64,000 bases of DNA from Bacillus marasmi (GTDB lineage Bacteria > Bacillota > Bacilli > Bacillales > Cytobacillaceae): positions 202,720-266,719 of the forward strand of contig NZ_LR656170.1 in NCBI RefSeq assembly GCF_902168435.1, in the 5' to 3' direction. Below the pieces are notes generated by a model that was not told the origin of the DNA, did not search any database, and saw only the letters and a list, made by a program, of their open reading frames with translations. The position numbers and the translations under genes were made by a program. Shown one piece after another: positions 52,815 through 62,839 of the stretch (positions within the stretch are counted from its first letter, which is position 1; every line of letters starts with the position of its first letter).

Positions 52815-53729
52815 ATGAATTTTAATTGGCTTTTTGCCCTTATGGTATTAGGTCAAACATTAGAAGTGCCAGCAGATAATCTATCGATCAATACGAAAAG
52901 CGAAACGATCTCGGTCGTAAACAGGGCCGATTTTATTTTGCCATTACCCATGCTTCCCTTTTTTAACCTTGATAGATTTGGACAGCTTGAAGAGCAGGTA
53001 GCCCAACAAATTAAAAAAGAGCCCGTTAACGCCGGACTTGATCAGCACGGAAATATTATTGCTGAGAAGCCAGGAGCTCGACTTGATCGAGTAAAATTTA
53101 AAGAACAATTTTATCAATATTTTTATGGATCAGGACCTAAAATGATAGAGGTTCCTATCCAAGATATTTTTCCAAAGGTTGATAGTGAGTTGATTTCTGA
53201 TATTCGCACAGATATGATTGGCCATTATGTAACTTATTATAATTCTCATAACATGGAACGCTCTCATAACATTGCCTTAGCAACAAGTGCACTAAATAAT
53301 CATGTCGTTTTTCCAGGTGAGACGTTTTCTTTTAACAAAGTGGTTGGGAAAAGAACCCCTGAAAAGGGTTATTTATCAGCACCCGTAATTGTGAAGGGTG
53401 AATTAACAGAGGGAATTGGCGGTGGGATTTGCCAGGTTTCTTCGACATTGTATAATGCGGTCGATCAATCTGGTCTCCAAATTGTTGAGCGATATTCGCA
53501 CAGTAAGCGAGTGCCCTATGTGCCAAATGGTCGGGATGCAACAGTGAGCTGGTACGGACCTGATTTTGCGTTCCGAAACTTATATAACCAGCCTATTTTG
53601 ATTCGCGCTTATGCAAATGATGGAAGGATGTTAGTTATGCTATTTTCTTCAGATTCCATTAATTATTATCCACGCAACGTCCCACGAATGTCCGGGGACC
53701 TACCACCAGAAATACCTGCCAACTATTAA
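52815..53729 (+). CDS. VanW-domain exported protein, YoaR-like
   Basis: The 304-residue protein has a weak hydrophobic N-terminus (about 3-12). A middle part of about 110 residues leads to a VanW domain from about 165: FSFNKVVGKRTPEKGYLSAPV, EGIGGGICQVSSTLYNA and YVPNGRDATVSWYGPDF. These motifs are the family core, linked to surface and peptidoglycan-associated functions that remain unclear. GAGGTGAGG lies just before the ATG at 52815. It is a single gene with a terminator overlapping the stop and a REP palindrome behind it. Confidence 0.85.
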   Translation: MNFNWLFALMVLGQTLEVPADNLSINTKSETISVVNRADFILPLPMLPFFNLDRFGQLEEQVAQQIKKEPVNAGLDQHGNIIAEKPGARLDRVKFKEQFYQYFYGSGPKMIEVPIQDIFPKVDSELISDIRTDMIGHYVTYYNSHNMERSHNIALATSALNNHVVFPGETFSFNKVVGKRTPEKGYLSAPVIVKGELTEGIGGGICQVSSTLYNAVDQSGLQIVERYSHSKRVPYVPNGRDATVSWYGPDFAFRNLYNQPILIRAYANDGRMLVMLFSSDSINYYPRNVPRMSGDLPPEIPANY

Positions 53730-53745
53730 AAGTAGGCAGGTATTT
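53711..53745 (+). terminator. Terminator overlapping the end of the VanW-domain gene
   Basis: ATACCTGCC pairs with GGCAGGTAT across the stop codon and is followed by TTTTA. Confidence 0.75.
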
Positions 53746-53797
53746 TAATGCTTTAGTGCAGTGGGGGACAGTCCCCCACTGCACTAAAGCATTAAAA
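53743..53797. repeat. REP copy 5, perfect 55-nt palindrome
   Basis: Arms of 27 nt starting TTTTAATGCTTTAGTGCAGT and continuing GGGGGAC pair fully around a central A at 53770. It lies between convergent genes (VanW-domain +, csp -). Confidence 0.95.
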
Positions 53798-53828
53798 AAC
53801 AGACTTTTATTTAAAAAAGTCTGTTTTA
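53796..53828 (-). terminator. Terminator of the cold-shock gene
   Basis: AAAACAGACTTTT pairs with AAAAGTCTGTTTT, directly next to the REP palindrome. Confidence 0.85.
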
Positions 53829-53835
53829 GGCTTAT

Positions 53836-54036
53836 TTAAGCTTTTTGTACGTTGGCTGCTTGTGGTCCACGTTGGCCTTGTTCTACATCAAAAGTAACTT
53901 CCTGGCCTTCTTCCAATGTCTTGTAGCCCTCAGTTTGAATGGCTGAAAAGTGTACAAATACGTCCTCTCCGCCTTCTCTTTCAATAAAACCAAAACCTTT
54001 TTCACTGTTAAACCATTTTACTTTTCCACGTTCCAT
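53836..54036 (-). CDS. Cold-shock protein (CspA/CspB family)
   Basis: The 66-residue OB-fold RNA/ssDNA-binding protein has [16 protein letters not shown] (RNP1), DVFVHFSAI (RNP2) and [21 protein letters not shown], normal for the family. The ATG at 54036 has AGGAGG seven bases upstream; the open frame extends further but without function. It works as an RNA chaperone. The 240 bp to the next, divergent gene could hold a cold-shock type 5' leader, though no box could be assigned. Confidence 0.95.
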   Translation of the reverse strand: MERGKVKWFNSEKGFGFIEREGGEDVFVHFSAIQTEGYKTLEEGQEVTFDVEQGQRGPQAANVQKA

Positions 54037-54277
54037 TTCATTGCCTCCTAGCATTCACATGTACACAAAAATTCAAATGAATCTTGCTCATTTTATTATG
54101 TCTGTAAATCGGAAATAATATACATAAATGTTATTTTTTATTTTTTACATTTTAAAAACTTTTGGAAAAACATCTTAAAACTTGAATAGCCTATAATATA
54201 CACAATTAGTATGACAACAAATGGTATAATTTATTATGAGTAATTAAAAAACTTTACTTTGAAAGAGGTGAGTAAAA

Positions 54278-54976
54278 ATGACGATAACAGAGATTAAGAA
54301 ACAAGCCCTTAAGGCATTAAAAGGTCAGTGGGGAGTAGCTGCAGCCTTAACGTTAATAATTTTCATCATCAACTCCGTACTCCCGACCATATTTGAGGTA
54401 ATGTTAAGTGGCGGCTGGGAAAATTGGTTTTTGGCAGATCAGCTCCCAATCCAAGCTGAAATCGTTAGTATGATTATCACATTATTGATTATGCCATTAG
54501 CAGTCACTACACTTTGGTTCTTTTTATCATTGGTTCGCTATGAAGGTCCGCAGCTTTTTGATGTTTTTGCAATTTTTACGGATGGGAAAAGATTTTTCAA
54601 ATTAATCGGTACTTCAATTGTAATGGGAATATTCATCGCCCTATGGACACTTTTGCTATTGATTCCAGGTATCATAAAATCAATTTCTTACTCACAAACA
54701 TATTTTCTGATGAAGGACCATCCAGAATATACGGTGTTAGAAGCAATTACCGAGAGCAAAAAGCGGATGAAGGGATATAAGTGGAAATACTTCCTACTGA
54801 ATCTAAGCTTCATTGGCTGGGGAATTCTTTGCTTACTTACATTGGGTATCGGCTTTTTATGGCTATCCCCTTATATCCAAGCTTCCACGGCAACATTCTA
54901 TAACGAGCTAATCCTATCGCAAGAACATAATCAAGAACCTGTACAGGTACTTGAAGATCAAAACTGGGAAGAATAA
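54278..54976 (+). CDS. DUF975 family membrane protein
   Basis: The 232-residue protein has six hydrophobic segments. It begins TITEIKKQALKALKGQWGVAAALTL, the DUF975 signature, and contains SYSQTYFLMKDHPEYTVLEAI with ESKKRMKGYKWKYF, another conserved block. The function of this family is unknown; members are found throughout Firmicutes. GAAAGAGGTG lies before the ATG. It is a single gene convergent with telA, with REP copy 6 in between. Confidence 0.85.
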   Translation: MTITEIKKQALKALKGQWGVAAALTLIIFIINSVLPTIFEVMLSGGWENWFLADQLPIQAEIVSMIITLLIMPLAVTTLWFFLSLVRYEGPQLFDVFAIFTDGKRFFKLIGTSIVMGIFIALWTLLLLIPGIIKSISYSQTYFLMKDHPEYTVLEAITESKKRMKGYKWKYFLLNLSFIGWGILCLLTLGIGFLWLSPYIQASTATFYNELILSQEHNQEPVQVLEDQNWEE

Positions 54977-54981
54977 CGAAC

Positions 54982-55034
54982 TTTAACACAGTAAAGCGGT
55001 GGAGGACAGTCCCCCACCGCTTTACTGTGTTAAA
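54982..55034. repeat. REP copy 6, 53-nt palindrome
   Basis: TTTAACACAGTAAAGCGGT and its complement flank GGAGGACAGTCCCCC; one mismatch in the core (A opposite C). It sits just between the stops of the DUF975 gene (+) and telA (-) and may act as terminator for both. Confidence 0.93.
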
Positions 55035-55041
55035 TTATAAA

Positions 55042-56229
55042 TTATTTGTCTTTGATTTCGAGTAGTTTTAGTCTTAGTTCGTTTTCCATTACGGCCAGCT
55101 CTTGTTCAGCTGCACGGCGCTTGTTGCGGCCTTCCTCTTGAATACGAAGCGTTTCTTCTAGTGTTGAGATCAAGTTGGATTGGGTTGTTTTTAACGTCTC
55201 AATATCTACTAAACCACGCTCATTTTCTTTTGCAGTCTCAATTGTATTCGTTTTAAGCATTTCGGAGTTTTTCAACAGCAGCTCATTCGTTGTTTTCGAA
55301 ACCTGCTTTTGCGCTTCGACGGCATGACGCTGGCGAAGTAAGGTTAAAGCAATCGCCACTTGGTTTTTCCATAATGGAATTGCTGTTACGATTGAGGATT
55401 GAATTTTTTCAACCAAAGCTTGGTTCGTATTTTGAATCAAACGAATTTGCGGCGCACTTTGAATTGTTATTTCCCGACTGAGTTTCAAATCGTACAAGCG
55501 TTTCTCAAGACGGTCGGCAAATTGAATCATATCGTTGACTTCCTGAAACTTCATTTGGTCCTGTGAAGCCTCTGCCGCTTTTTTCATCGCTGGAATTGTT
55601 TTTTCATTAAGTTCCTCGAGCTTAATTTCCCCTGCCGCTATATACACATTTAATGCATGAAAATAATCCTTATTTGTCTCATAAAGTTTTTCAAGCATGC
55701 CAATATCAGATAGAAGTACATTCTTACTTCGGTCTAACTTCACGCTAATGCGATCGATTTGAGCACTAGTTTTCTGATATTTGGAAAGCACCTCTTGTAT
55801 CGAGCCGGAAATTTTCCCGAACATCCGTGAAAAGAAAGATGGCTTTTCCTTGAGCTCGTCCGGACTAATATCATTAAGCCGCTTCATGAGATCGTTGATG
55901 ATGTCACCAACTTCTCCGACATCCTTTTTTTGGACATGCTCAAGCATTGTATGTGAAAAAGTTAGCAGCTTACTTTGAGCCTGTGTTCCGTAAAGAATCA
56001 TCGATTGATGGTTTTTCGGGTCAATTTGCTGGGCAAGCTGAAATGCCTTTTCACGATTTTCGGCTGGGATTACGTCGATTAGTTTCACCGGCTTATTATC
56101 ATTATTAACCTTTTGCATTGCCATTGGATCTGCAACTAAGACATCTGTCTTGTCACCGAACGGATTGGCAAGAATATCATCTAGTACATTGTCAGTTTGT
56201 TTGAGTAAATCTGGTTCTTTATCACTCAT
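55042..56229 (-). CDS. TelA-family protein (YaaN-like)
   Basis: The 395-residue soluble, mostly helical protein has no membrane segments. Typical stretches are [60 protein letters not shown] and [17 protein letters not shown], as in B. subtilis YaaN and tellurite/toxic-anion resistance TelA. The role is unclear; the family is linked to envelope stress and resistance to toxic anions and antimicrobial peptides. It overlaps the XpaC-like gene by 4 nt (ATGA), so the two are translationally coupled as in B. subtilis xpaC-yaaN. Confidence 0.92.
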   Translation of the reverse strand: MSDKEPDLLKQTDNVLDDILANPFGDKTDVLVADPMAMQKVNNDNKPVKLIDVIPAENREKAFQLAQQIDPKNHQSMILYGTQAQSKLLTFSHTMLEHVQKKDVGEVGDIINDLMKRLNDISPDELKEKPSFFSRMFGKISGSIQEVLSKYQKTSAQIDRISVKLDRSKNVLLSDIGMLEKLYETNKDYFHALNVYIAAGEIKLEELNEKTIPAMKKAAEASQDQMKFQEVNDMIQFADRLEKRLYDLKLSREITIQSAPQIRLIQNTNQALVEKIQSSIVTAIPLWKNQVAIALTLLRQRHAVEAQKQVSKTTNELLLKNSEMLKTNTIETAKENERGLVDIETLKTTQSNLISTLEETLRIQEEGRNKRRAAEQELAVMENELRLKLLEIKDK

Positions 56230-56885
56230 TTTTTCAACCTGCTTTCTTCTAGAGATTTAACATCCTTCATGTTTTTGATTGAATGCTTGGCAACATCCAC
56301 TTCAAAATTCAAGTGATCAATATCATCGGAAAGGACAACATATAGGTCTTTTTCAATTGTTTTTGTTAATTCATTGAGCGTGTGCCTTGTATCGTGCAGG
56401 GTTTGATTGAGCTCAATATTTTTCTTGGGCTGTGATGAAAGCAATGCGTATTTTTCCGTGATTTCAACAAGTGAATCAAGGTGTGAAAAATAAAACTGTT
56501 CTGCTTTATAAAAGCGCTTCGGCTCTTTCTTTGTTAACTTGTAAATTTGTCTTGTTATTTTTGCAATTTCAATTCTTTGCTTAAAAGATGGAATTTCGCG
56601 AATCATGAATGCTGCCTTATTCAATCGATTAATTTTTTGCTTCGCTTCTTCTAAATTCTGCTTTATATAGCGATATTCCTTTCGAGACAGCTGGTTTTTC
56701 TTTAGGAAACGAGACTTCATTACCATTGTAACCAATGAAAAAGTTAGGAAACCACCAATAAATGAAATTCCTGAAGATGGCCAAAAGGCATGGTCCGTGA
56801 TGGCAAAAAAACTAATTAACCATATACTTACAGCTACTGGAATTGTAACGAACGTTCCAACCAGAAAAGAAATGAATGCGTTCAT
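56226..56885 (-). CDS. XpaC-like membrane protein
   Basis: The 219-residue protein has two N-terminal helices (about 2-25 and 38-58). A coiled helical cytosolic part of about 150 residues follows ([27 protein letters not shown] and so on). It resembles B. subtilis XpaC (5-bromo-4-chloroindolyl phosphate hydrolysis protein family, a name from an old assay). The ATG at 56885 has CAGGAGTCG upstream; the longer frame to 56996 is not supported. It is the first gene of the xpaC-telA operon. Confidence 0.85.
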   Translation of the reverse strand: MNAFISFLVGTFVTIPVAVSIWLISFFAITDHAFWPSSGISFIGGFLTFSLVTMVMKSRFLKKNQLSRKEYRYIKQNLEEAKQKINRLNKAAFMIREIPSFKQRIEIAKITRQIYKLTKKEPKRFYKAEQFYFSHLDSLVEITEKYALLSSQPKKNIELNQTLHDTRHTLNELTKTIEKDLYVVLSDDIDHLNFEVDVAKHSIKNMKDVKSLEESRLKK

Positions 56886-57292
56886 ATTATATCGACTCCT
56901 GACTTTTATCCTTACTATTATACGAACAAAGAAGTACAAGGTTTCATAATTTCTTCTTATATGTTCAGAATACACCATTGCCTGAAATTTTCCCATAGAC
57001 TACAACTGTAAAAAAAAATACGACCTGAGACCTATTTATTTTAACGCAGTAAAGCAGTGGGGGACAGTCCCCCACTGCTTTACTGCGTTAAAGTCTGTTT
57101 TTCTTTAAATATCATTTCTGCTATCGAAATAAGATTTGTAGTGTAAAACATGTGTATATAAAATTGGAACACATGTATATTTCCTGTTTGTCTGCATAAA
57201 ACTATGGTTACAATTTTCCTACTAACTATTATTTTCAACATTCCATCTATCTACTACCATTACAGACTATACAAAGCTGAGGTGCATCATGT
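56886..57292. other. 407-bp divergent intergenic region
   Basis: This region lies between xpaC (-) and the ger operon (+). Apart from REP copy 7 (57040-57092) the sequence is AT-rich. A sigma-G promoter is expected before a ger operon, but no pair of boxes with correct spacing could be assigned with confidence. Confidence 0.5.
57040..57092. repeat. REP copy 7, perfect 53-nt palindrome
   Basis: TTTAACGCAGTAAAGCAGT and its exact complement flank GGGGGACAGTCCCCC, centre A at 57066. Unlike copies 5 and 6 it lies between divergent genes. Confidence 0.95.
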
Positions 57293-58978
57293 TTGTTTAC
57301 TTGGTTGAAGAAATCAGCGCGGCATCTATTCCGGAGGGCAATACATGTTGAATCAAATACAAATTCAAATACAAATTCAAACACCGACAATCTTATTAAT
57401 CAACGTAATGGATTTAATCAATCCGACTCTAGTTTAACTACTAATAATAACAGAGCGAATAATCATTTTCACAACTATAAAAAGGTGAACCGGACACTTA
57501 ACGAGAATAGGAAATTTCTAGAAACCACTTTAGGAAATAATTCTGGAATTATTAATAGAAGCTTCCAAGTAGGCGAAAACGCTTATTCCTCAGGTTTATT
57601 ATTTGCAGTTTCTGGTATGGTCGAAACGACTGTGATTAATGAAAATGTGCTTGGGCCGCTGATGAAAATGGCAGAGCCACCGGCTAACCTACATAAATCC
57701 CTGCTCGTCTATTTAAAGGAATCTGTCCTTTCTGTTGCTGAAATTGATTTAATAGACAACCTCCACCAAATCGTCAATGAGCTGTTTACAGGTAAAATTG
57801 TTCTATTTGTTGAAGGCGAGGAAACCGCACTTATCATAAATGCTCAAGCATGGGAAATGCGGGGAATCGAGCAGCCGATTACGGAAACGGTGATTCGAGG
57901 TCCACGAGATTCCTTTACTGAAGATATATCTACCAATCTTACCTTACTGCGCAGAAGAATTAGAAATCCTAACTTGCGCTGCGAATCGTTACTGCTCGGG
58001 AAACAAAGCAACACGAAGGTCGTTATTGCCTACATAGACGGAATTGTCAATAAAGAAGTTTTAAAGGAGGTATACACTAGATTAGAAAATATAAAGGTTG
58101 ATGCTATTCTAGAGTCCGGTTATATCGAACAATATATCGAGGACGCTCCCTTCAGTATTTTTCCAACGGTGGGAAATCAAGAAAAGCCAGATATTGTGGC
58201 GGCCCAGCTCCTTGAAGGCAGAGTATCCATTTTTGTAGACGGCACGCCAATCGTCTTAACGGTGCCCTACCTATTAATTAATCATTTCCAGGTTTCCGAG
58301 GATTACTTTTCAAGGCCCTATTATTCAAACTTTGTCAGGATTTTACGAGTAATCAGCTTTTTTATTTCAGTTCTGCTCCCAGGAGTGTTCGTTGCAATTC
58401 AATATTTTCATCCAATCCTTATTCCTTTTTCACTTTTAGTAAAATTTTTCATTACCCGCGCGAACGTTCCATTTCAGCTTTATGTTGAAATGATTCTGAT
58501 GCTCATTATCTTTGAAATCATTCGTGAATCGGGATTAAGAATGCCCAAGCCCGTTGGACAAGCAGTCAGCCTCGTCGGCGCACTGATTTTAGGGGAAGCA
58601 GCCGTCTCGGCTGGTTTAGTCGGGATTCCAGTTGTTGTTACCGTCGCCTTAGTGGGAATCTCTTCATTTCCAGTTAACTCACTATCGGAGCCAATTAGCC
58701 TATTAAGAATCGCATTTGTGGTTGCGGGAGCGACGTTTGGCTTATTCGGCATACTGATGCTTGGCATGATTGTTGTCAGTCACCTCGCTTCGCTGAGATC
58801 GTTTGGTGTTCCATTTACTGCTCCACTTTTTCCAATAAAAATCAGCGACTGGATCGACGGTATCATTCGCATTCCGCTTTGGCTCATGACAAATCGCCCA
58901 GCTACAATAGGCTCAGCTAATAGAACAAAACAAAAGTTTGGAGGTCTTTCCGGTGAAGGAAAACGGGGAAAAGAATAA
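57293..58978 (+). CDS. Spore germinant receptor A subunit (GerAA/GerKA family)
   Basis: The 561-residue protein has a hydrophilic N-terminal domain of about 350 residues and then about five helices. Family marks are RGPRDSFTEDISTNLTLLRRRI, LESGYIEQYIEDAPFSIFPT, RPYYSNFVRILR and RESGLRMPKPVGQAVSLVGALILGEAAV. It forms the germinant receptor in the spore inner membrane with B and C subunits. The TTG start at 57293 has GAGGTG seven bases upstream; an overlapping ATG at 57289 is in another frame. The N-terminus has a low-complexity NTNSNTNSNTDN stretch from a 12-bp DNA repeat. It is the first gene of an A-C-B operon. Confidence 0.93.
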   Translation: MFTWLKKSARHLFRRAIHVESNTNSNTNSNTDNLINQRNGFNQSDSSLTTNNNRANNHFHNYKKVNRTLNENRKFLETTLGNNSGIINRSFQVGENAYSSGLLFAVSGMVETTVINENVLGPLMKMAEPPANLHKSLLVYLKESVLSVAEIDLIDNLHQIVNELFTGKIVLFVEGEETALIINAQAWEMRGIEQPITETVIRGPRDSFTEDISTNLTLLRRRIRNPNLRCESLLLGKQSNTKVVIAYIDGIVNKEVLKEVYTRLENIKVDAILESGYIEQYIEDAPFSIFPTVGNQEKPDIVAAQLLEGRVSIFVDGTPIVLTVPYLLINHFQVSEDYFSRPYYSNFVRILRVISFFISVLLPGVFVAIQYFHPILIPFSLLVKFFITRANVPFQLYVEMILMLIIFEIIRESGLRMPKPVGQAVSLVGALILGEAAVSAGLVGIPVVVTVALVGISSFPVNSLSEPISLLRIAFVVAGATFGLFGILMLGMIVVSHLASLRSFGVPFTAPLFPIKISDWIDGIIRIPLWLMTNRPATIGSANRTKQKFGGLSGEGKRGKE

Positions 58979-60095
58979 GCCTTTGCTCAAGATTCTTTCA
59001 TTATCGATATTGATTTTCCTCTTGTCAGGATGCATGCGCGGAGAACTAGATGAACGACTCATCCTCTCTTCACTCGGAGTAGATAGAACAGAAGATAATA
59101 AGGTAAAAATAACAGTTTCGCTAATTGATACACGCTCAGTGGACCAACAGGAAGCTAAGGGAGTAAAGGTCTATTCTAGTGTTGGCGACACCATATTCGA
59201 TGCCGTCCGGTCAACAATTATTAAATTGGGGAAGCAACCTATTTGGCCTTATATTAAAATAGTTGTCTTAGGGCCATCTATCACTGAGGAAAACATCCTT
59301 CCCTTTCTTGATTTTTTAAATCGTAATAACGAAGTTCAGCCCAATCCATTCGTATTAATTTCAAAGGTAGAAGCCGCTAAAATCATAAAAGCAAAACCTG
59401 ATTTCACGACAGTTCCATCAACCGTGATTGAAAAGCAGCTGTCACAGCAGAAAAATGTTTCATACATTCCTGCTGTTAGGCTGCACCATTTTACAGAGAT
59501 GATGTTAAGTCATAATAAAGTTGGCTATGCCGCTATCATTGAGACAATTAATAAAGATAAAAAGCACATTCCATTTTCCCAAAGTACAGCCATTATCAAA
59601 AACGGAAAATGGATTGGTGTTTTAAACAAATATGAGACAAGAGGCTTACTTTGGGTAATGGAGGAAGTGACCGGCGGAATTTTAGTAACACCTGCTTTAG
59701 AGGGTTCTGGAAAAATCGGCCTGGAGATTTTAGACAAAACGAAGGTAAAAATAAAGCCCAAAATCGTAAAATCCCAATTAAAGCAAATCAATATTAACGT
59801 GAAGGCAACGGTTAGTATTGGGGAAATACTATCGCAACATACCCTTTTAACACCCGAAAAGATTGATAAAATCGAGAAACTTGCCCAGCAAGAAATAAAA
59901 TCTGAAATTCTCGCCGCAGTCGAAAAAGCCAAATCTCATCAAACTGATATATTTGGTTTCGATGCAGCAGTACATCGTGAAGACCCACAATTTTGGAAGA
60001 AAAATAAGAAAAACTGGAACAATCAGTTTCCAAACTTGCCTATTAGCGTAAACGTAAAAGTCGATATTCGCAATTTAGGTTTGTTTAATTATTAA
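58953..60095 (+). CDS. Spore germinant receptor C subunit lipoprotein (Ger(x)C family)
   Basis: The 380-residue lipoprotein has a type II signal peptide with lipobox FLLSGC, then GELDERLILSSLGVDRTE, QPIWPYIKIVVLGPS and a KAKPDFTTVPSTVIEKQL-type middle, all Ger(x)C features. The C-terminal part has KIDKIEKLAQQEIKSEI. The GTG start at 58953 has GGAGGT seven bases upstream and overlaps the A gene by 26 nt, so translation is coupled. Lipidation places it at the outer face of the spore inner membrane. Confidence 0.93.
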   Translation: MKENGEKNKPLLKILSLSILIFLLSGCMRGELDERLILSSLGVDRTEDNKVKITVSLIDTRSVDQQEAKGVKVYSSVGDTIFDAVRSTIIKLGKQPIWPYIKIVVLGPSITEENILPFLDFLNRNNEVQPNPFVLISKVEAAKIIKAKPDFTTVPSTVIEKQLSQQKNVSYIPAVRLHHFTEMMLSHNKVGYAAIIETINKDKKHIPFSQSTAIIKNGKWIGVLNKYETRGLLWVMEEVTGGILVTPALEGSGKIGLEILDKTKVKIKPKIVKSQLKQININVKATVSIGEILSQHTLLTPEKIDKIEKLAQQEIKSEILAAVEKAKSHQTDIFGFDAAVHREDPQFWKKNKKNWNNQFPNLPISVNVKVDIRNLGLFNY

Positions 60096-60114
60096 ATTTT
60101 ACTAGGAGGATATT

Positions 60115-61254
60115 ATGGGGAAAACATCAATAGCCACACGGCAGATTTTTTTTATCATGACCCCGCTAATCGTAATTCCTGGACATTTCTTTTTGATAAA
60201 AATCTTTCTTGGGTGGGCAGGGCGAGATTCTTGGCTCGGAATCATTTTAGGGTTCATCCCAGGCATTATTATTTTTTTAGGCATGGCCTATTTAAGTGAA
60301 AAATTATACGGTAAAACGATAGTGCAGTGGTCGCTCGAAACACTCGGACCATTTTTCGGAAGAATTGCTACTCTTCCACTTATTACCTTTTTTATTATCC
60401 ATATCTGTGTAACCCTATATGGATATTCAATTTTTATTACTGCAGTGTTTTTGCCGCAGCATCACTTATGGGTGATTGCGACCATGTTTGGACTATGCGT
60501 TTTCTTCACTGTTCATATGGGGATTGAGGTCATCTCAAGAGTGGCCGAATGGATCATTATTTTGAACCTTTTGTCTGGAATTTTTGTATCGTTAGCCTTA
60601 AAGCCGGAAAAGGATTATGAAAAACTGTTGCCAATACTCGAAAATGGGATTGAGCCGATTATTCCCGTTGCCCTTGTCATTTTAGCTCTGTTTGGCGAAA
60701 TGATTGTGCTCTTAATGATCAATGTGGAAAAGCCGAGTCCAAAGTCGGTTTCGTTTCGGAAAGTATACATTATTTCCTTCATCGTCAACTTAATTATTTT
60801 CCCATCAACTGCAGCTGGGGCAATCGCAATCTTTGGTGATGCGCAAGCAACGAAATTCATGTACCCGGTTGAGAGCATGGTTCGCTTAATTAATGTTGGC
60901 TTTATTGAGCGCTTTGATATTTATGGGCTCACAATCATGTCTGTGTCAGCATATTTGCGTCTTGCACTCCTTCATTATGGTGCAAGCACTGCTATTTCAA
61001 ACTGGTTTAAACTCAAACAATATCATGGCGTAAATTGGCTTTTAGGCATAGTTGTCGTTTTTATATCGTTAAACTCATTTGATACGGCGATTGATTTTTA
61101 TGATTTTATGGAAAAATACTACATATATGGGCTCGTCTTTAGTGCGGCGATCATTCTTCTCGTACTCATTGTTTTCATAGCATCAAAAGCATCTAAAACG
61201 CAGCAAGGCCAGCCGCCAAAGCTTGAAAATAATCAAGAAAAAAGACAACTATGA
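60115..61254 (+). CDS. Spore germinant receptor B subunit (GerAB/GerKB permease family)
   Basis: The 379-residue membrane protein has ten helices in the APC-like fold of germinant-binding B subunits: TSIATRQIFFIMTPLIVIPGHFFL and GWAGRDSWLGIILGFIPG near the start, YGKTIVQWSLETLG, and VESMVRLINVGFIERFDIYGL later. B subunits bind the germinant amino acid or sugar; this one cannot be assigned a ligand. AGGAGG stands before the ATG, 19 bp after the C gene. It closes the operon and a terminator follows. Confidence 0.93.
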   Translation: MGKTSIATRQIFFIMTPLIVIPGHFFLIKIFLGWAGRDSWLGIILGFIPGIIIFLGMAYLSEKLYGKTIVQWSLETLGPFFGRIATLPLITFFIIHICVTLYGYSIFITAVFLPQHHLWVIATMFGLCVFFTVHMGIEVISRVAEWIIILNLLSGIFVSLALKPEKDYEKLLPILENGIEPIIPVALVILALFGEMIVLLMINVEKPSPKSVSFRKVYIISFIVNLIIFPSTAAGAIAIFGDAQATKFMYPVESMVRLINVGFIERFDIYGLTIMSVSAYLRLALLHYGASTAISNWFKLKQYHGVNWLLGIVVVFISLNSFDTAIDFYDFMEKYYIYGLVFSAAIILLVLIVFIASKASKTQQGQPPKLENNQEKRQL

Positions 61255-61280
61255 TTTGAAGCTCATAGTTGTCTTTATTT
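61241..61280. terminator. Bidirectional terminator between ger operon and lysine permease
   Basis: AAAGACAACTATGA pairs with TCATAGTTGTCTTT; the stop of the B subunit gene is in the left arm. T-rich on both sides. Confidence 0.85.
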
Positions 61281-61290
61281 TAATAAAATA

Positions 61291-62790
61291 TTAATTGTCG
61301 GTCGGGTTCAAGTCGCATTGTTCCAACGGAATAACTTTCGTCTTTTTCATCAATTTATAGCCAAACCATACGACAAGGAAGATTGGCAATCCGATGTAGG
61401 AAACGAGGATACCGTTCCAGTCAATCGATGAGCCGAGAAAGGCTTGATAATTTTGTCCTAAAATAACAAATGAGCATAATATAAATGCAAAAATTGGACC
61501 AAACGGGAACCATTTAGCGCGGTACGGCAGCTCATTCAAACTGCGTCCTTGAACTTTAAACGCTTTGCGGAATCGGTAGTGACTGATGGCAATGCCCAGC
61601 CATACAATAAAGCCTGACATACCAGATGCATTCAATAACCAAAGATAAACAGCGCCATCACCAAATAATGAAGCGAAAAAGGCTACAAGCCCAACAGCTG
61701 CGGTTACAATTAGCGCATTGACCGGAACGCCACGCTGGTCAACCTTAGCTAGGAATTTCGGGGCCTTGCCTTCCTTCGCGAGATTCCAAAGCATCCGAGT
61801 TGAGGCGTACATTCCAGAGTTCCCCGCCGATAATACTGATGTTAAAATAACCGCATTCATTGCAGACGCTGCAAAGGCAAAGCCAGCGCGTTCAAAAATC
61901 AACGTAAATGGACTTAATGTTACATCGCCGCTTGCTAATGATTCATTCGTAAATGGAATCAGCATGCCAATGACAAAAATAGCTAATATATAGAATAAAA
62001 GGATTCTCCAAAATACTTGGCGAACTGCACGAGGAACATTACGAGCAGGGTCTTCACTTTCCCCGGCAGCAACCCCAAGGAGCTCTGTGCCCTGGAAGGA
62101 AAATCCAGCCACCATAAAGATCCCAATCATCGTGAAAAATCCACCATGGAAAGGTCCATCAGCCAGCATAAAATTAGAAAATCCGACTGCTTCACCTGTA
62201 AAGACGCCAAAAATCATTAATACACCAACGGCTAAAAAGATAATTATGGTAATAACTTTAATCAGCGCAAACCAGAATTCTGACTCACCGAAGCCTTTAA
62301 CAGATAGGTAGTTTAATCCAAACATTAATGCCAAAAATAAGGCACTCCAGAGAAGGGATGAGCTATCCGGGAACCAAAACTTCACAATCAGCGCTCCCGC
62401 TACTAATTCAGCGGCAACGGTAATTGCCCAGTTATACCAGTAATTCCAGCCGAGCGCAAATCCAAGTGCCGGATCAACGAACTTTGTTGCATATGTGCTG
62501 AACGAACCAGCTTCAGGCATATAGGCAGCCAGTTCCCCAAGGCTTGTCATCAAAAAATATACCATGACGCCAATAATTGCATAAGCAAGGAGGGCTCCAC
62601 CAGGTCCTGCGGTGTGAATCGCTGCACCACTCGCTAAAAACAAACCTGTTCCGATTGCTCCACCAATGGAAATCATTGAGAGGTGGCGAGCCTGCAAGCC
62701 GCGTTTTAATTGTGGTTGTTGCGATTGTTTCTCGTGTTGCTGTATTTCTTCGTTGACTAACACTCTTGCTGTTGTATTTCTTTGACTCAT
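61291..62790 (-). CDS. lysP: Amino acid permease, lysine-specific by riboswitch context
   Basis: The 499-residue APC-family transporter has twelve helices. The first contains the substrate-binding ISIGGAIGTGLFLASG, then TSLGELAAYMPEAGSF and FQGTELLGVAAGESEDPARNVPRA. Its last helices match LysP/YvsH-type permeases in length. Assignment to lysine rests on an L-box lysine riboswitch directly upstream with its own promoter and terminator. The ATG at 62790 has AAAGGAG upstream. Expression should rise when lysine is low. It belongs to no operon. Confidence 0.88.
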   Translation of the reverse strand: MSQRNTTARVLVNEEIQQHEKQSQQPQLKRGLQARHLSMISIGGAIGTGLFLASGAAIHTAGPGGALLAYAIIGVMVYFLMTSLGELAAYMPEAGSFSTYATKFVDPALGFALGWNYWYNWAITVAAELVAGALIVKFWFPDSSSLLWSALFLALMFGLNYLSVKGFGESEFWFALIKVITIIIFLAVGVLMIFGVFTGEAVGFSNFMLADGPFHGGFFTMIGIFMVAGFSFQGTELLGVAAGESEDPARNVPRAVRQVFWRILLFYILAIFVIGMLIPFTNESLASGDVTLSPFTLIFERAGFAFAASAMNAVILTSVLSAGNSGMYASTRMLWNLAKEGKAPKFLAKVDQRGVPVNALIVTAAVGLVAFFASLFGDGAVYLWLLNASGMSGFIVWLGIAISHYRFRKAFKVQGRSLNELPYRAKWFPFGPIFAFILCSFVILGQNYQAFLGSSIDWNGILVSYIGLPIFLVVWFGYKLMKKTKVIPLEQCDLNPTDN

Positions 62791-62839
62791 AAAAAAAACT
62801 CCTTTGATTTGTTTGGGAAGGAGCGCAAAATTTACACAA

